Assembly (NCBI GenBank): GCA_035486135.1
Contig: DATHNI010000459.1
Location: 1-22,620 of the forward strand
Length of the DNA: 22,620 nt
Source of the DNA: JASHVB01 sp035486135
GTDB taxonomy: Bacteria > Pseudomonadota > Alphaproteobacteria > Acetobacterales > Acetobacteraceae
Reading direction: 5' to 3'
Position numbers and translations under genes: made by a program. The notes below the pieces were generated by a model. It searched no databases. It was not told where the DNA came from and was given only the letters and a program-made list of their open reading frames with translations. This document shows positions 8,564-16,018 of the stretch, in pieces. The first letter of the stretch is position 1; each line of letters starts with the position of its first letter.

Positions 8564-8653
8564 TCCGCAAGCAGATTCACCACAAAGGCACGAAGGCACG
8601 AAGTTCATTGAAACTTTGTGCCTTCGTGCCTTTGTGGTGAAACTGCTTGCGGA
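8564..8653. repeat. Perfect-type palindrome between convergent genes (family with CACAAAGGCACGAAGG)
   Basis: Inverted repeat with about 43-nt arms (8564-8606 and 8611-8653) and almost no loop. It carries the direct repeat AAGGCACG twice in the left arm. It lies between the convergent stops of the chemoreceptor (8492) and the adhesin gene (8694). A very stable RNA hairpin would form on either strand, so it could act as a bidirectional transcript end, although it lacks a clean U-tract. Confidence 0.88.
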
Positions 8654-8693
8654 TTGGCGCATCGCGATGGCCCTTCACCGGTGGCAGCTCGCT

Positions 8694-11231
8694 TTACCCA
8701 GTCACCATCAGTGGAATTCCAATCGGTTGGGTCACAGCCTCGCCCAGCATCATCGCCCCAGCCGCCCCACTGCTCGGATCGGCCAGCGGCATCGCAGACG
8801 AACCCGAACCGCTCGTCGGGAAATCAACCAGCATGTCCGCCCCCGCGCTGCCCGGATCGATCGTCACCGCCGTGCTGGCCGTGGTTTCCACTCCCGCCTG
8901 GTTCCACACGTCGAACCGAATCGTATCGGAGCCGCTGCTGGCTCCGGCCGTATAATGCAGGCTCGCCAGGATCGCGTTGACATCCACATAGTCAGTCTGC
9001 ACCGCGATGCTGTTGGTGCCGGAGCCCGCAACCGTCTGCCCTGATGCATTTACCGCACTCAGCGTTCCGGTGCTGTCGCTGATGCCCAGGAACAGCGATC
9101 CCGGGTTCCCCGCCGCGAAGCTGTCGGAATAGCTGCCATCGACCGCGATCGTGCCGCTTGCCGCCACGGTCTCGCTGGTTGGATCGGTCAACGTCGGGCC
9201 GCCGCCGGTGATGCTGATCGGGATCGATCGGGTGGTAAAAACCGGAGACGGCGGTGCGGCGGAGATTGTTACCGTATCGGCGGTCGCTCCGGCGGCGGGA
9301 ACATAGGTCAGGCTGGCAAGATCGGCGTTCACTTGCGCCTGGGTCGTCGGGCCGAGCGTCAGACTGTTGGTGCCCGACCCGTTCGCACCGTTCATGTACA
9401 ACGTGCCAGAACCGGCATCGATCGAAACGCTGCCGGTCGTGAAATTCTCGATCGACACGTTGTTCAGCGCGAGGGTGCTGCCCTGCGCCACCGAATCGGC
9501 GACCGGCGTCACCACGTCGGGATTGACCTGCCCGCTCGGCTGGCCGCCTGCCGCATACACGACGACCGAGGCGTTGCCGGGACCAGCGGTGGTCTGGTCC
9601 TCGAAATTCCCGATCGTGAATCCGTCGCTGCCCTGCAGCGGGATCGCCTGGACCAACGTGCCTTGCTCTGTCACCTCCAGGGTGCCATTGGCGAAGCCGA
9701 GTTGACCGCCCTGCCCGGCCGCGGCCTCCTCCATCAGGATCCGATCACCCGGGCCGAAACCGCTGACGGTCGCGCCGTCCGTGAACGCCATGCCTTGTTC
9801 GACCGTGAGCGCGCCGGCCGTGCCGTTGAACGCCACGTCGCCGCCCTGGAACGTGCCATCCAACACCACGCCGCCGCCATTCGTAATATCGACGCTGCCC
9901 GCATTGACGAACATCCACACCGGAGGACTGCCGGGAAACGTCGCCGTGGAGGCGAAATTGATCGTCCCTCCATCGGTGACGATGCTGCCGTTGTTGATCA
10001 GGTTGGCGGCGGCTGTGGCGGTCGATGGCCCATTGTAGATCAGCAAAAACCCGCCCGGTGCGCCACTGATCAGGCCATCGTTGACGATCGTTTCCGCGGT
10101 GCCGCTCATCGTCAGCGTTGCGTTCGCATCGCTCTCCAGCATGCCCTGCGCGCCCACCGTCAGCGTGCCGCCGATCTGCACCTCGCCCGCGTTGCCGGAT
10201 TGCAGCAGCGAATTCAGCGTGACGTCGTTGAAATAGACAACGGGGGAGCTGTTGCCGCTGCCCTCCAGCGTGATGGTTTCGCCGGTCAGTGTGGCGTTCG
10301 ACAACGTCGCGTCATTCGGGGTGTCGCCGGGAATGATCACCGTGTCGCCGCTGGCCGGCACCGTATCGCCGGACCAGTTCGCCGCGGTGTTCCACGCATT
10401 GCTCACCGCGCCGGTCCACGTCTCCGTGACGCCGCCATGACTGACCCCGGTGGTGACGGTGACCGGCACGGTGTCCGTGGTCTCGACGCCAGCCTGGTTC
10501 CAGATGTCGAAGCTGATGCTGTCCGGCCCGCCGCTGCTGCCCGCGGTGTAGGTCAGGCTTTGCAAGATCGCATTCACGTCCGCGTAGTCGGTGTTCAGCC
10601 TGATGCTGTTGGTGCCGGAGCCGGCCACCGCGGCGCCGGACGCGTTGGTGGCGCTCAGCGTACCGCTGCTGTCGCTGATGCCCAGGAACAGAGCGCCCGG
10701 ATTGCCGGCAGCGAAATTGTCTGAATAGCTGCCGCTCACCGCAACCTGCGCACCCGCTGCGACGGTTTCACTGGCCGGTTCGCTCAACGCCGGCGTGCTA
10801 CTGGTCGTGCCGCCTATCGGCGCGCCACTGCCGCCGCCACTGCCGTCGCCGCTGATCGTCACCGGCACGCTGCCTGTCGTTTCGACACCTGCCTGATTCC
10901 ATATCTGGTAATCGATGCTGTCGGTGCCGCTGGAACCCGACGCGACATAGGTCAGGCTGTTGATGATGGCCTCGACATCGGCATACGAACCCTGGAAGGT
11001 GATGGTATTGCCGCCGGCCCCGGCCATGTCACTGGCCGCGCCATTCGGGTAGTAGCCGTAAAGGTCGCCGCTATCGTCGGTGATGCTGAGATACAGCGAG
11101 CCCGGGTTGTCCTCCGCAATACTATCCGTGTAGTTCGCGCCGGCCACCGCAACTGTGCCGTCGGTCTTTACTTGCTCCGATGCAGGCAAAGTCAGTGTCG
11201 GGTTTCCGCTGTTGGAAGAACTGCCAGCCAT
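8694..11231 (-). CDS. Large repetitive adhesin-like protein (Ig/cadherin-like repeats flanking a beta-solenoid core)
   Basis: Acidic protein of 845 residues, rich in Gly, Ser, Thr, Ala and Asn and almost free of Cys and Lys, as is usual for secreted surface proteins. Four related repeats of about 105-120 residues are visible: A about 9-125, B about 144-261, C (divergent) about 569-676, D about 677-793. A, B and D share PASETV/PTSETV, a Y(S/T)D..A..NPG(S/A)L(F/Y)L segment, YADVNAIL and WNQAGVETT. Between B and C is a core (about 265-568) opening with WTGAVSNAWNTAANW, as in autotransporter-like beta-solenoids. No signal peptide or membrane anchor is visible, so the export route is unknown; type I secretion is possible but no calcium-binding RTX nonapeptides are seen. 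The start is ATG 11231, chosen for GGGAGG at 11240-11245. No family member of known function is recognised. Confidence 0.85.
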   Translation of the reverse strand: MAGSSSNSGNPTLTLPASEQVKTDGTVAVAGANYTDSIAEDNPGSLYLSITDDSGDLYGYYPNGAASDMAGAGGNTITFQGSYADVEAIINSLTYVASGSSGTDSIDYQIWNQAGVETTGSVPVTISGDGSGGGSGAPIGGTTSSTPALSEPASETVAAGAQVAVSGSYSDNFAAGNPGALFLGISDSSGTLSATNASGAAVAGSGTNSIRLNTDYADVNAILQSLTYTAGSSGGPDSISFDIWNQAGVETTDTVPVTVTTGVSHGGVTETWTGAVSNAWNTAANWSGDTVPASGDTVIIPGDTPNDATLSNATLTGETITLEGSGNSSPVVYFNDVTLNSLLQSGNAGEVQIGGTLTVGAQGMLESDANATLTMSGTAETIVNDGLISGAPGGFLLIYNGPSTATAAANLINNGSIVTDGGTINFASTATFPGSPPVWMFVNAGSVDITNGGGVVLDGTFQGGDVAFNGTAGALTVEQGMAFTDGATVSGFGPGDRILMEEAAAGQGGQLGFANGTLEVTEQGTLVQAIPLQGSDGFTIGNFEDQTTAGPGNASVVVYAAGGQPSGQVNPDVVTPVADSVAQGSTLALNNVSIENFTTGSVSIDAGSGTLYMNGANGSGTNSLTLGPTTQAQVNADLASLTYVPAAGATADTVTISAAPPSPVFTTRSIPISITGGGPTLTDPTSETVAASGTIAVDGSYSDSFAAGNPGSLFLGISDSTGTLSAVNASGQTVAGSGTNSIAVQTDYVDVNAILASLHYTAGASSGSDTIRFDVWNQAGVETTASTAVTIDPGSAGADMLVDFPTSGSGSSAMPLADPSSGAAGAMMLGEAVTQPIGIPLMVTG

Positions 11232-11239
11232 TGCTTGGA

Positions 11240-11245
11240 CCTCCC
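11240..11245 (-). promoter_or_regulatory. Shine-Dalgarno deciding the adhesin start
   Basis: GGGAGG on the minus strand lies 8 nt before ATG 11231. Upstream alternatives are ATG 11261, with only GGGAAG placed 2 nt away, and a TTG at 11300. Both are less likely. Confidence 0.75.
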
Positions 11246-11759
11246 GGAGCAGGGAAGCCATGTCTTCCCGCGCTACATTCGATATTCGATGCCGAAACAA
11301 CGAACCAGCGACAAATAGATTCTCCGTGTTGGCATCAAGAACAAACGCACGTGACTGATTTACTCAGCGCAACGGCGCGGTACGGAACGAGATCGGATGA
11401 AGCGCGCGCCGAATGCGCCTCCGCCGCGCGGCCCGATGCGCTTCCGGTGCGATTGCGGTTTTCGGACTCAAGCCGATCCGGTTCGACAACGTCGTCGCGG
11501 CAGGCGCTGTAAAGGGCGCCGCAAAGGTTGAATGCCGATTGCCGCGCACGGCGTTACGCCTCACCCGTCACGGCCGCGCGACGCATGGGCGGCGAGCAAC
11601 AACCAGCAAGTAAACGGGGCAGGTCCTGGCCAGGCCACGGCAACACGCCGGCGACCCTAACCAATTCCTAACCTATTTCCGGTTTCTTGCGGCATCGGGC
11701 GCGGCGCGTGGTTTGCCCCCTTCACCGGTGTCGCCGCACCCGCTTGTCAGGAATGCACC
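11246..11759. other. Divergent intergenic region between adhesin and Aer-like receptor genes
   Basis: About 500 bp without a convincing gene. It must hold the promoters of both divergent genes. AT-rich patches occur at about 11281-11370 (adhesin side) and 11655-11690 (receptor side). A 66-codon minus-strand frame at 11364-11564 is Arg/Ala-rich and is not accepted as a gene. Confidence 0.5.
11657..11671 (+). promoter_or_regulatory. Candidate CtrA-like box (CTAA-N7-CTAA)
   Basis: Two tandem 11-bp units (CCTAACCAATT at 11656-11666 and CCTAACCTATT at 11667-11677) give CTAA-N7-CTAA, one mismatch per half from the alphaproteobacterial CtrA site TTAA-N7-TTAA. The distance to the receptor start is about 88 bp. 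CtrA often controls motility and chemotaxis genes in this class. The match is short and could be chance. Confidence 0.3.
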
Positions 11760-14255
11760 ATGCGCGTCAACGAACCAATCACGCCGAACGAGCAGGATGT
11801 GCCGGATGGCCAACCGTTGGTGTCTCGCACCGATTCCGCCGGACGCATCACCTTCGTCAATCGCACCTTCACCGCTGTCAGCGGCTATTCCGAGGCAGAA
11901 TTGCTCGGCGCGCCACATAATCTGGTCCGCCACCCGCACATGCCACCGGCTGCCTTCGCCAATCTGTGGGCCACCATCAAGGCGGGCAACCCATGGGACG
12001 GCCTGGTCAAGAACCGCACCAAGACCGGGGACTTCTACTGGGTGCGCGCCAACGTCACGCCGGTCATCGAGGACGGCCGGGTCACCGGCTACATCTCCAT
12101 CCGCTCGAAGCCGACCCGCGCCCAGGTGGACAACGCCGAGCGATCCTACGCCGCGATGCGCGAGGGCAACGCAAAGCACATCGTTCTGCGCGCCGGCGAA
12201 CTGGTGAAGCACGGCTGGCGCACCGCGATCGCCGACCTGGGATGCTCTGTGCTCGGGCGCATCATAGGCGTTGCGTTGGCCGCGATCCTGGTCATCGCGG
12301 CGGTCGGCTGGCTCGGCTTTGCCGGCATGGCGGCGTCGAACGACGTGCTGCGGCACGTCTACGAGCACGACCTGGTGTCGGTAAACCAGCTTCGGGGCGT
12401 GCTGGATCGGATGCGCGACAATCGCAACCAGATCGCGCAACTCACCGTCGCGCTGGGACGTGGCGTGCCACCGGAGCAAGCACTGAAGGACCGGGAGCCG
12501 CCGGTTCGCGCCGCCATTGCGCAGATCGCCGGGCTTTGGCAGGGCTACGAGGCGACCAACCTGACCCCGGAACAGCGCCGCCTGGCGGCGAACTTCTCCG
12601 GCGCCTATGGCACGCTGTTACGCGATGTTATGGAGCCGTCGCTCGACCTCGCGCGCCGCGGTGAGGCGGCACAACTGGACGATCTGTTCCAGAGGCGGGC
12701 GCCGGCGTTGTTCCAGGCCGCTTTCGACGCTGATCGCGACCTTGTCGACCTGCAGATTTCCATCGGCCACGCGGCGTACACCGAATCGGTCGCGAGCCTG
12801 CGCCGGCGTCTGATGCTGGGCACCATCGCCGCGTCGGGCGGCCTGATGCTGGTGCTTGGGCTCGGCTGGACATTGCTCCGCACGGTGCGGCGCTCGGTTC
12901 ACGAGGTCGAGGGGCATTTCCAGGCGATCGTCCAGGGCGATTTCGATGCCGCGATCCTGACGCCGCCGGTGCGCGAGTTCCGCCACATGACGTCGATGCT
13001 GCGGGCGATGCGCGCACACCTGGCGTTCGGCGGCTGGGAGCGCGCCGAGTTCGAGCGCAAGGCGTCCACGATCCGCCGCGAGACGGTGGACAACATGGCG
13101 CTGACGATCGAGCAAGAGGCTGGCTCCGCGGTGGAACGGGTGGCCGATCGCACAGGCGCCATGGCGCGCGACGCGGACGAGATGGCCGGTTCCGCCGAGC
13201 GGGTGAGCGCCAATGCCGAAGGCGTGGCCGGCGCCGCGGACCAGGCGATGCGGAATGCCCAGGTCGTTGCCTCGGCAAGCGAGGAACTCGCGGCCTCCAT
13301 CCGTGAGGTGGCGTCGCAGGTGGAACATGCCAGTGCGGTGTCGCGCACCGCCGCGACAAAGGGTGCCGGCGCGCGCGAGACGATCCGATCGTTGTCGGAG
13401 GCGGCGGGGCAGATCGGCAGCGTGGTCCGGACGATCGCCGACATCGCCGGCCAGACCAACCTGCTGGCACTGAACGCGACGATCGAGGCAGCCCGGGCTG
13501 GCGAGGCCGGCAAGGGCTTTGCCGTGGTGGCCGGCGAGGTGAAGACGCTGGCCTCGCAGACCGCCAAGGCGACCGAGGAGATATCCCGGCAGATCGCTGC
13601 GCTTCGCGGCGCGACCGACGCCGCGGTAACCGCGGTCGACGACATCGGCCAGACCCTGGACGAGGTGTCCCGCGTCGCGATGTCGGTAGCCGCGGCGATC
13701 GAGCAACAGACGGTGGCGACGCACGAGATCGCGCGCAACGTCGCCGAAAGCGGTGCGGCGGTGCAGGAGGTAACGAGCCGGATCGCCGAGGTGTCGAACG
13801 AGGCGGCCGCCACCGGCCAGCAGGCCGGTCAACTGCGGGTGGCCTCCGGGCAGGTGGCGGAGGAAATCGCCACGTTACGCGGCGCCTTGGTGCGCACCAT
13901 CCGCACCGCGACGGCGGACGCAGATCGCCGCTTCGGGCAGCGCGTTGCCGTGAGCGAGCCCTGCACGGTGATCCTCGACACGGACCGCACCGAACTCGCG
14001 GGCACCGTGTGCGATGCGTCCCCGGGTGGGGCGGCGATCCGAACCGATCCTTGCCGCGCTGGCCCGGGCGAAGCGGGGACGCTTGTGTTGCAGCACCGCA
14101 ATGGGGTGCGCACGCGCTTTTCGATCCGCGCGATCGCGCCGGACGGTCAACTGCATGTCCAGTTCGAGGAAGGAGCGCTGTCGGACGGCTTCCGGGCGGC
14201 GATCGAGGCCGTCATCGGTGGCGAGACGGTCCGCGCGGACGCCAAGGCAGCGTGA
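11760..14255 (+). CDS. Aer-like PAS-domain chemoreceptor with periplasmic helical domain and C-terminal PilZ
   Basis: Predicted energy- or redox-taxis receptor, 831 residues. The N-terminal cytoplasmic PAS domain (about 15-120) carries the Aer signature (NRTFTAVSGYSE, HNLVRHPHMPPAAF, WDGLVKNRTKTGDFYWVRAN), so FAD binding is likely. Next come a membrane helix (about 163-187), a helical periplasmic region (about 188-348), a second helix (about 350-372), HAMP (about 373-425) and a signalling domain with tip near 560-600 (GQTNLLALNATIEAARAGEAG). The C-terminal PilZ domain (about 720-820) has RFGQR and DASPGG, the complete cyclic-di-GMP motif. E. coli Aer lacks the large periplasmic domain and the PilZ, so three inputs seem possible here. 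ATG 11760 has AGGAA at 11749-11753. It diverges from the adhesin gene and ends 12 bp before a long palindrome. Confidence 0.94.
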   Translation: MRVNEPITPNEQDVPDGQPLVSRTDSAGRITFVNRTFTAVSGYSEAELLGAPHNLVRHPHMPPAAFANLWATIKAGNPWDGLVKNRTKTGDFYWVRANVTPVIEDGRVTGYISIRSKPTRAQVDNAERSYAAMREGNAKHIVLRAGELVKHGWRTAIADLGCSVLGRIIGVALAAILVIAAVGWLGFAGMAASNDVLRHVYEHDLVSVNQLRGVLDRMRDNRNQIAQLTVALGRGVPPEQALKDREPPVRAAIAQIAGLWQGYEATNLTPEQRRLAANFSGAYGTLLRDVMEPSLDLARRGEAAQLDDLFQRRAPALFQAAFDADRDLVDLQISIGHAAYTESVASLRRRLMLGTIAASGGLMLVLGLGWTLLRTVRRSVHEVEGHFQAIVQGDFDAAILTPPVREFRHMTSMLRAMRAHLAFGGWERAEFERKASTIRRETVDNMALTIEQEAGSAVERVADRTGAMARDADEMAGSAERVSANAEGVAGAADQAMRNAQVVASASEELAASIREVASQVEHASAVSRTAATKGAGARETIRSLSEAAGQIGSVVRTIADIAGQTNLLALNATIEAARAGEAGKGFAVVAGEVKTLASQTAKATEEISRQIAALRGATDAAVTAVDDIGQTLDEVSRVAMSVAAAIEQQTVATHEIARNVAESGAAVQEVTSRIAEVSNEAAATGQQAGQLRVASGQVAEEIATLRGALVRTIRTATADADRRFGQRVAVSEPCTVILDTDRTELAGTVCDASPGGAAIRTDPCRAGPGEAGTLVLQHRNGVRTRFSIRAIAPDGQLHVQFEEGALSDGFRAAIEAVIGGETVRADAKAA

Positions 14256-14267
14256 CCGGAAAGGAAG

Positions 14268-14411
14268 CTCCCCCTCCCCTTGAGGGCTTGGGCCGCGAAG
14301 CGGACCAAGGTCGGGGGGGAGGAGTGCGTACATCCGCTGCCCTCGGACGTACGCACCCGTCCCCCCAACCTTGGTCCGCTTCGCGGCCCAAGCCCTCAAG
14401 GGGAGGGGGAG
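14268..14411. repeat. Very long palindrome with 51-nt arms, family R4
   Basis: Arms at 14268-14318 and 14361-14411 pair with a single mismatch (outer end CTCCCCCTCCCCTTGAGGGC). A second, inner hairpin is formed by GTGCGTAC (14324-14331) and GTACGCAC (14349-14356). It lies just after the Aer-like receptor stop (14255) and before the convergent OmpA-like gene end. It could terminate both transcripts. Its right arm contains the last codons of the small frame at 14396-14497. Confidence 0.92.
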
Positions 14412-14497
14412 TATCCTACCGCGGCGATCTCGGCATGCGGCAACCGGCCGGTCACCGCCATTGCCTGCACCAGGGGGTGGAGTTCGCGCGTGCTCAT
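14396..14497 (-). CDS. 33-codon frame overlapping the MotB-like gene end; possible small protein or gene remnant
   Basis: ATG at 14497 overlaps the stop of the upstream OmpA/MotB-like gene as ATGA, the usual signature of a translationally coupled next gene. It reads MSTRELHPLVQAMAVTGRLP, then nine more residues, then the last few codons inside palindrome R4, where a TGA at 14396-14398 ends it. Codon choice before the palindrome is GC3-rich, as in the neighbours. Either it is a real small protein, or the palindrome cut off the start of a once longer fourth operon gene, or it is chance. No family is recognised. Confidence 0.35.
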   Translation of the reverse strand: MSTRELHPLVQAMAVTGRLPHAEIAAVGYSPSP

Positions 14498-15810
14498 CGG
14501 TCCGTCAGCCGCAATTCGATCCGCCGGTCCTTCGCATAGTCGTCGGGCGTGTTGCCCGGCACGATCGGCTGGTACTCGCCAAACGCGGCGGCGGCCAAAT
14601 GTTCGGCTGGCACGCCGTCAGCGATCAGCAGCTTGACAACGGTGATCGCCCGCTCGGCCGACAGCTCCCAGTTGGAGGCGAACTGCCCACCCTTCACCGG
14701 CTGCGGATCGGTATGGCCGTCCACGCGCAGGACCCATTTCACGTCGGGCGGGATTTCCGTCGCGATGTCCTTGATGGTTATCGCCAGCGCGGTCATCTGC
14801 GCCACACCCGCCTGCGTCAGGTCGGCGCTGCCGACCGGAAACAGCACCTCGCTCTGGAACACGAAGCGGTCGCCGACGATCTGGATGCCCGGCCGGCCCG
14901 CCAGCACCTGGCGCAGCTTGCCGAAGAACTCGCTGCGATATTGCTGCAGCTCCTGCACTTTCGCGGCCAGCGCGGCATTCAGCTTCTGCCCCAGGTTGGA
15001 GATCTGAACATCCTTGTCGCGTCCTTGCGCCTGCGCCAGGTCCAGCGCCTGCGACACCGCGGCAAGCTGCGCCTTCAACTGGTCCACGTTCTGGTTGAGC
15101 AAGGCGATCTGCGCCCGCGCCGAATCACCCAGCTTCTTCTCGTCGCCAAGCTGCGCCTCGACCGCGGCGCGCCGCTCTTGCTCGGTCATCGCGCGCGCCG
15201 CGGCGTCCTGCGCCTGTTTCTCCAACTGATCGCGCAACGCGGCCAGCGCCTGCGTTTGCTCCTGCAGCTTCGCCAGGTCCGACAGCCGCGCCTGGATGGT
15301 CGCCTTGTCGGCCGTCACCGTCTTGTCCAGCTCGGCCATCTGCTGCTTCATGGCGGCAAGCTGCTGCTGCGCATCGGCAAGCTGGGTGTTGGATTGCGTC
15401 AGTTGCTGGCTGGCGGTTTCGCGCTGGGCGCCGAGTTGCTGCACCTGTGTCAGCAGCGCGTCGCGTTGCGCGGTCAGTTGCTGCGACTGCGACTGCAGCG
15501 TCGCAAGCTGCTGCGACAGCGTGTCGCGCGCCTTGGCGCTCGCCGCAAGCTGCTGATTGAGCTGGGCGACCGAGGCCTGGAGGTCCGCACTGTGGCCGCG
15601 TTCCAGCGACAAGGCGTCGGTCAGTTGGGAAAGCTGCTGCTTGACCTGGTCCAGTGCCTTGTCGCGCCCGGACAGCACGACGGACAGGAACGCCTGGGCC
15701 AGCACGAACACCAGCAGCACGAAGATGATGACCATGAGCAACGTGGACAACGCGTCCACGTAGCCTGGCCAGGCCTCCAGGCCGTTGCTGACATGCCGGC
15801 GCGAGCGCAT
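14494..15810 (-). CDS. MotB-like OmpA-family protein with long periplasmic coiled coil
   Basis: Inner-membrane-anchored, peptidoglycan-binding subunit of a predicted MotA/ExbB-type complex, 438 residues. A short cytoplasmic start is followed by one membrane helix (about 20-44) with an aspartate at its mouth (Asp19, WPGYVDALSTLLMVIIF), the position of the proton-binding Asp of MotB. Residues about 48-290 form a Gln/Ala/Leu-rich coiled coil, far longer than the MotB linker. The C-terminal OmpA domain (about 305-435) has LFPVGSADL, DGHTDPQPV, NWELSAERA and the DDYAKDRRIEL end. ATG 15810 is chosen because the helix follows and GAGAGG lies 9 nt upstream; the frame is open farther back only through repeat R1b. 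This is the third gene of the operon; the channel gene ends 205 bp upstream. It resembles flagellar MotB, TolR and ZorB in plan, but no flagellar or Tol genes are nearby. Confidence 0.9.
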   Translation of the reverse strand: MRSRRHVSNGLEAWPGYVDALSTLLMVIIFVLLVFVLAQAFLSVVLSGRDKALDQVKQQLSQLTDALSLERGHSADLQASVAQLNQQLAASAKARDTLSQQLATLQSQSQQLTAQRDALLTQVQQLGAQRETASQQLTQSNTQLADAQQQLAAMKQQMAELDKTVTADKATIQARLSDLAKLQEQTQALAALRDQLEKQAQDAAARAMTEQERRAAVEAQLGDEKKLGDSARAQIALLNQNVDQLKAQLAAVSQALDLAQAQGRDKDVQISNLGQKLNAALAAKVQELQQYRSEFFGKLRQVLAGRPGIQIVGDRFVFQSEVLFPVGSADLTQAGVAQMTALAITIKDIATEIPPDVKWVLRVDGHTDPQPVKGGQFASNWELSAERAITVVKLLIADGVPAEHLAAAAFGEYQPIVPGNTPDDYAKDRRIELRLTDR

Positions 15811-15819
15811 CAGAACTTG

Positions 15820-15845
15820 CCTCTCCCGCACTGCGCGCGGGAGAG
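15820..15845 (-). promoter_or_regulatory. Hairpin that masks the ribosome binding site of the MotB-like gene
   Basis: In the minus-strand mRNA, CUCUCCCGC (15845-15837) can pair with GCGGGAGAG (15829-15821) across a 7-nt loop. The Shine-Dalgarno GAGAGG (15825-15820), 9 nt before AUG 15810, lies in the 3' arm of that stem. The hairpin is the outer stem of repeat R1b, so the element appears to supply the ribosome binding site and to be able to hide it. Confidence 0.55.
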
Positions 15846-15995
15846 AGCCTGCCCCGGACGTGATCCGGGGTCGATAGTGCGAAGCACGGAGAGTGAGGGT
15901 GATCGGGCCGGCACGGTGCAGGTAGAGCGGGGCGACCCGATCACCCTCACCCTCGGTGCTTCGCACCATCGACCTCTCCCGCGAGGCGGGAGAGG
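15820..15995. repeat. Nested inverted-repeat element, family R1 copy b, inside the motor-like operon
   Basis: Same architecture as 567-750. There is a terminal hairpin at each end (15820-15845, and 15973-15995 with a 10-bp stem). A 39-nt inner stem is formed by 15872-15910 and 15933-15971 with four mismatches (core GTGAGGGTGATCGGG). It fills the gap between the channel gene (stop at 16016) and the MotB-like gene (start 15810). Confidence 0.88.
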
Positions 15996-16001
15996 TTTCA
16001 C

Positions 16002-16018
16002 CATCATCATCATCATCA
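16002..16018. repeat. CAT trinucleotide microsatellite at the channel-gene stop
   Basis: Five CAT units followed by CA at 16002-16018 (ATG/TGA repeats on the coding minus strand). The first TGA in frame is the stop of the channel gene, and the rest of the tract follows that stop. Slippage would change spacing but not the protein. Confidence 0.8.

Noticed and set aside
7458..8570. 370-codon minus-strand frame
   Set aside because: Antisense to the chemoreceptor signalling and PilZ domains; no domain is recognisable.
11231..11300. Earlier adhesin starts (ATG 11261, TTG 11300)
   Set aside because: They have poor or misplaced ribosome binding sites, whereas ATG 11231 has GGGAGG 8 nt upstream and begins directly at the Ser-rich repeat region.
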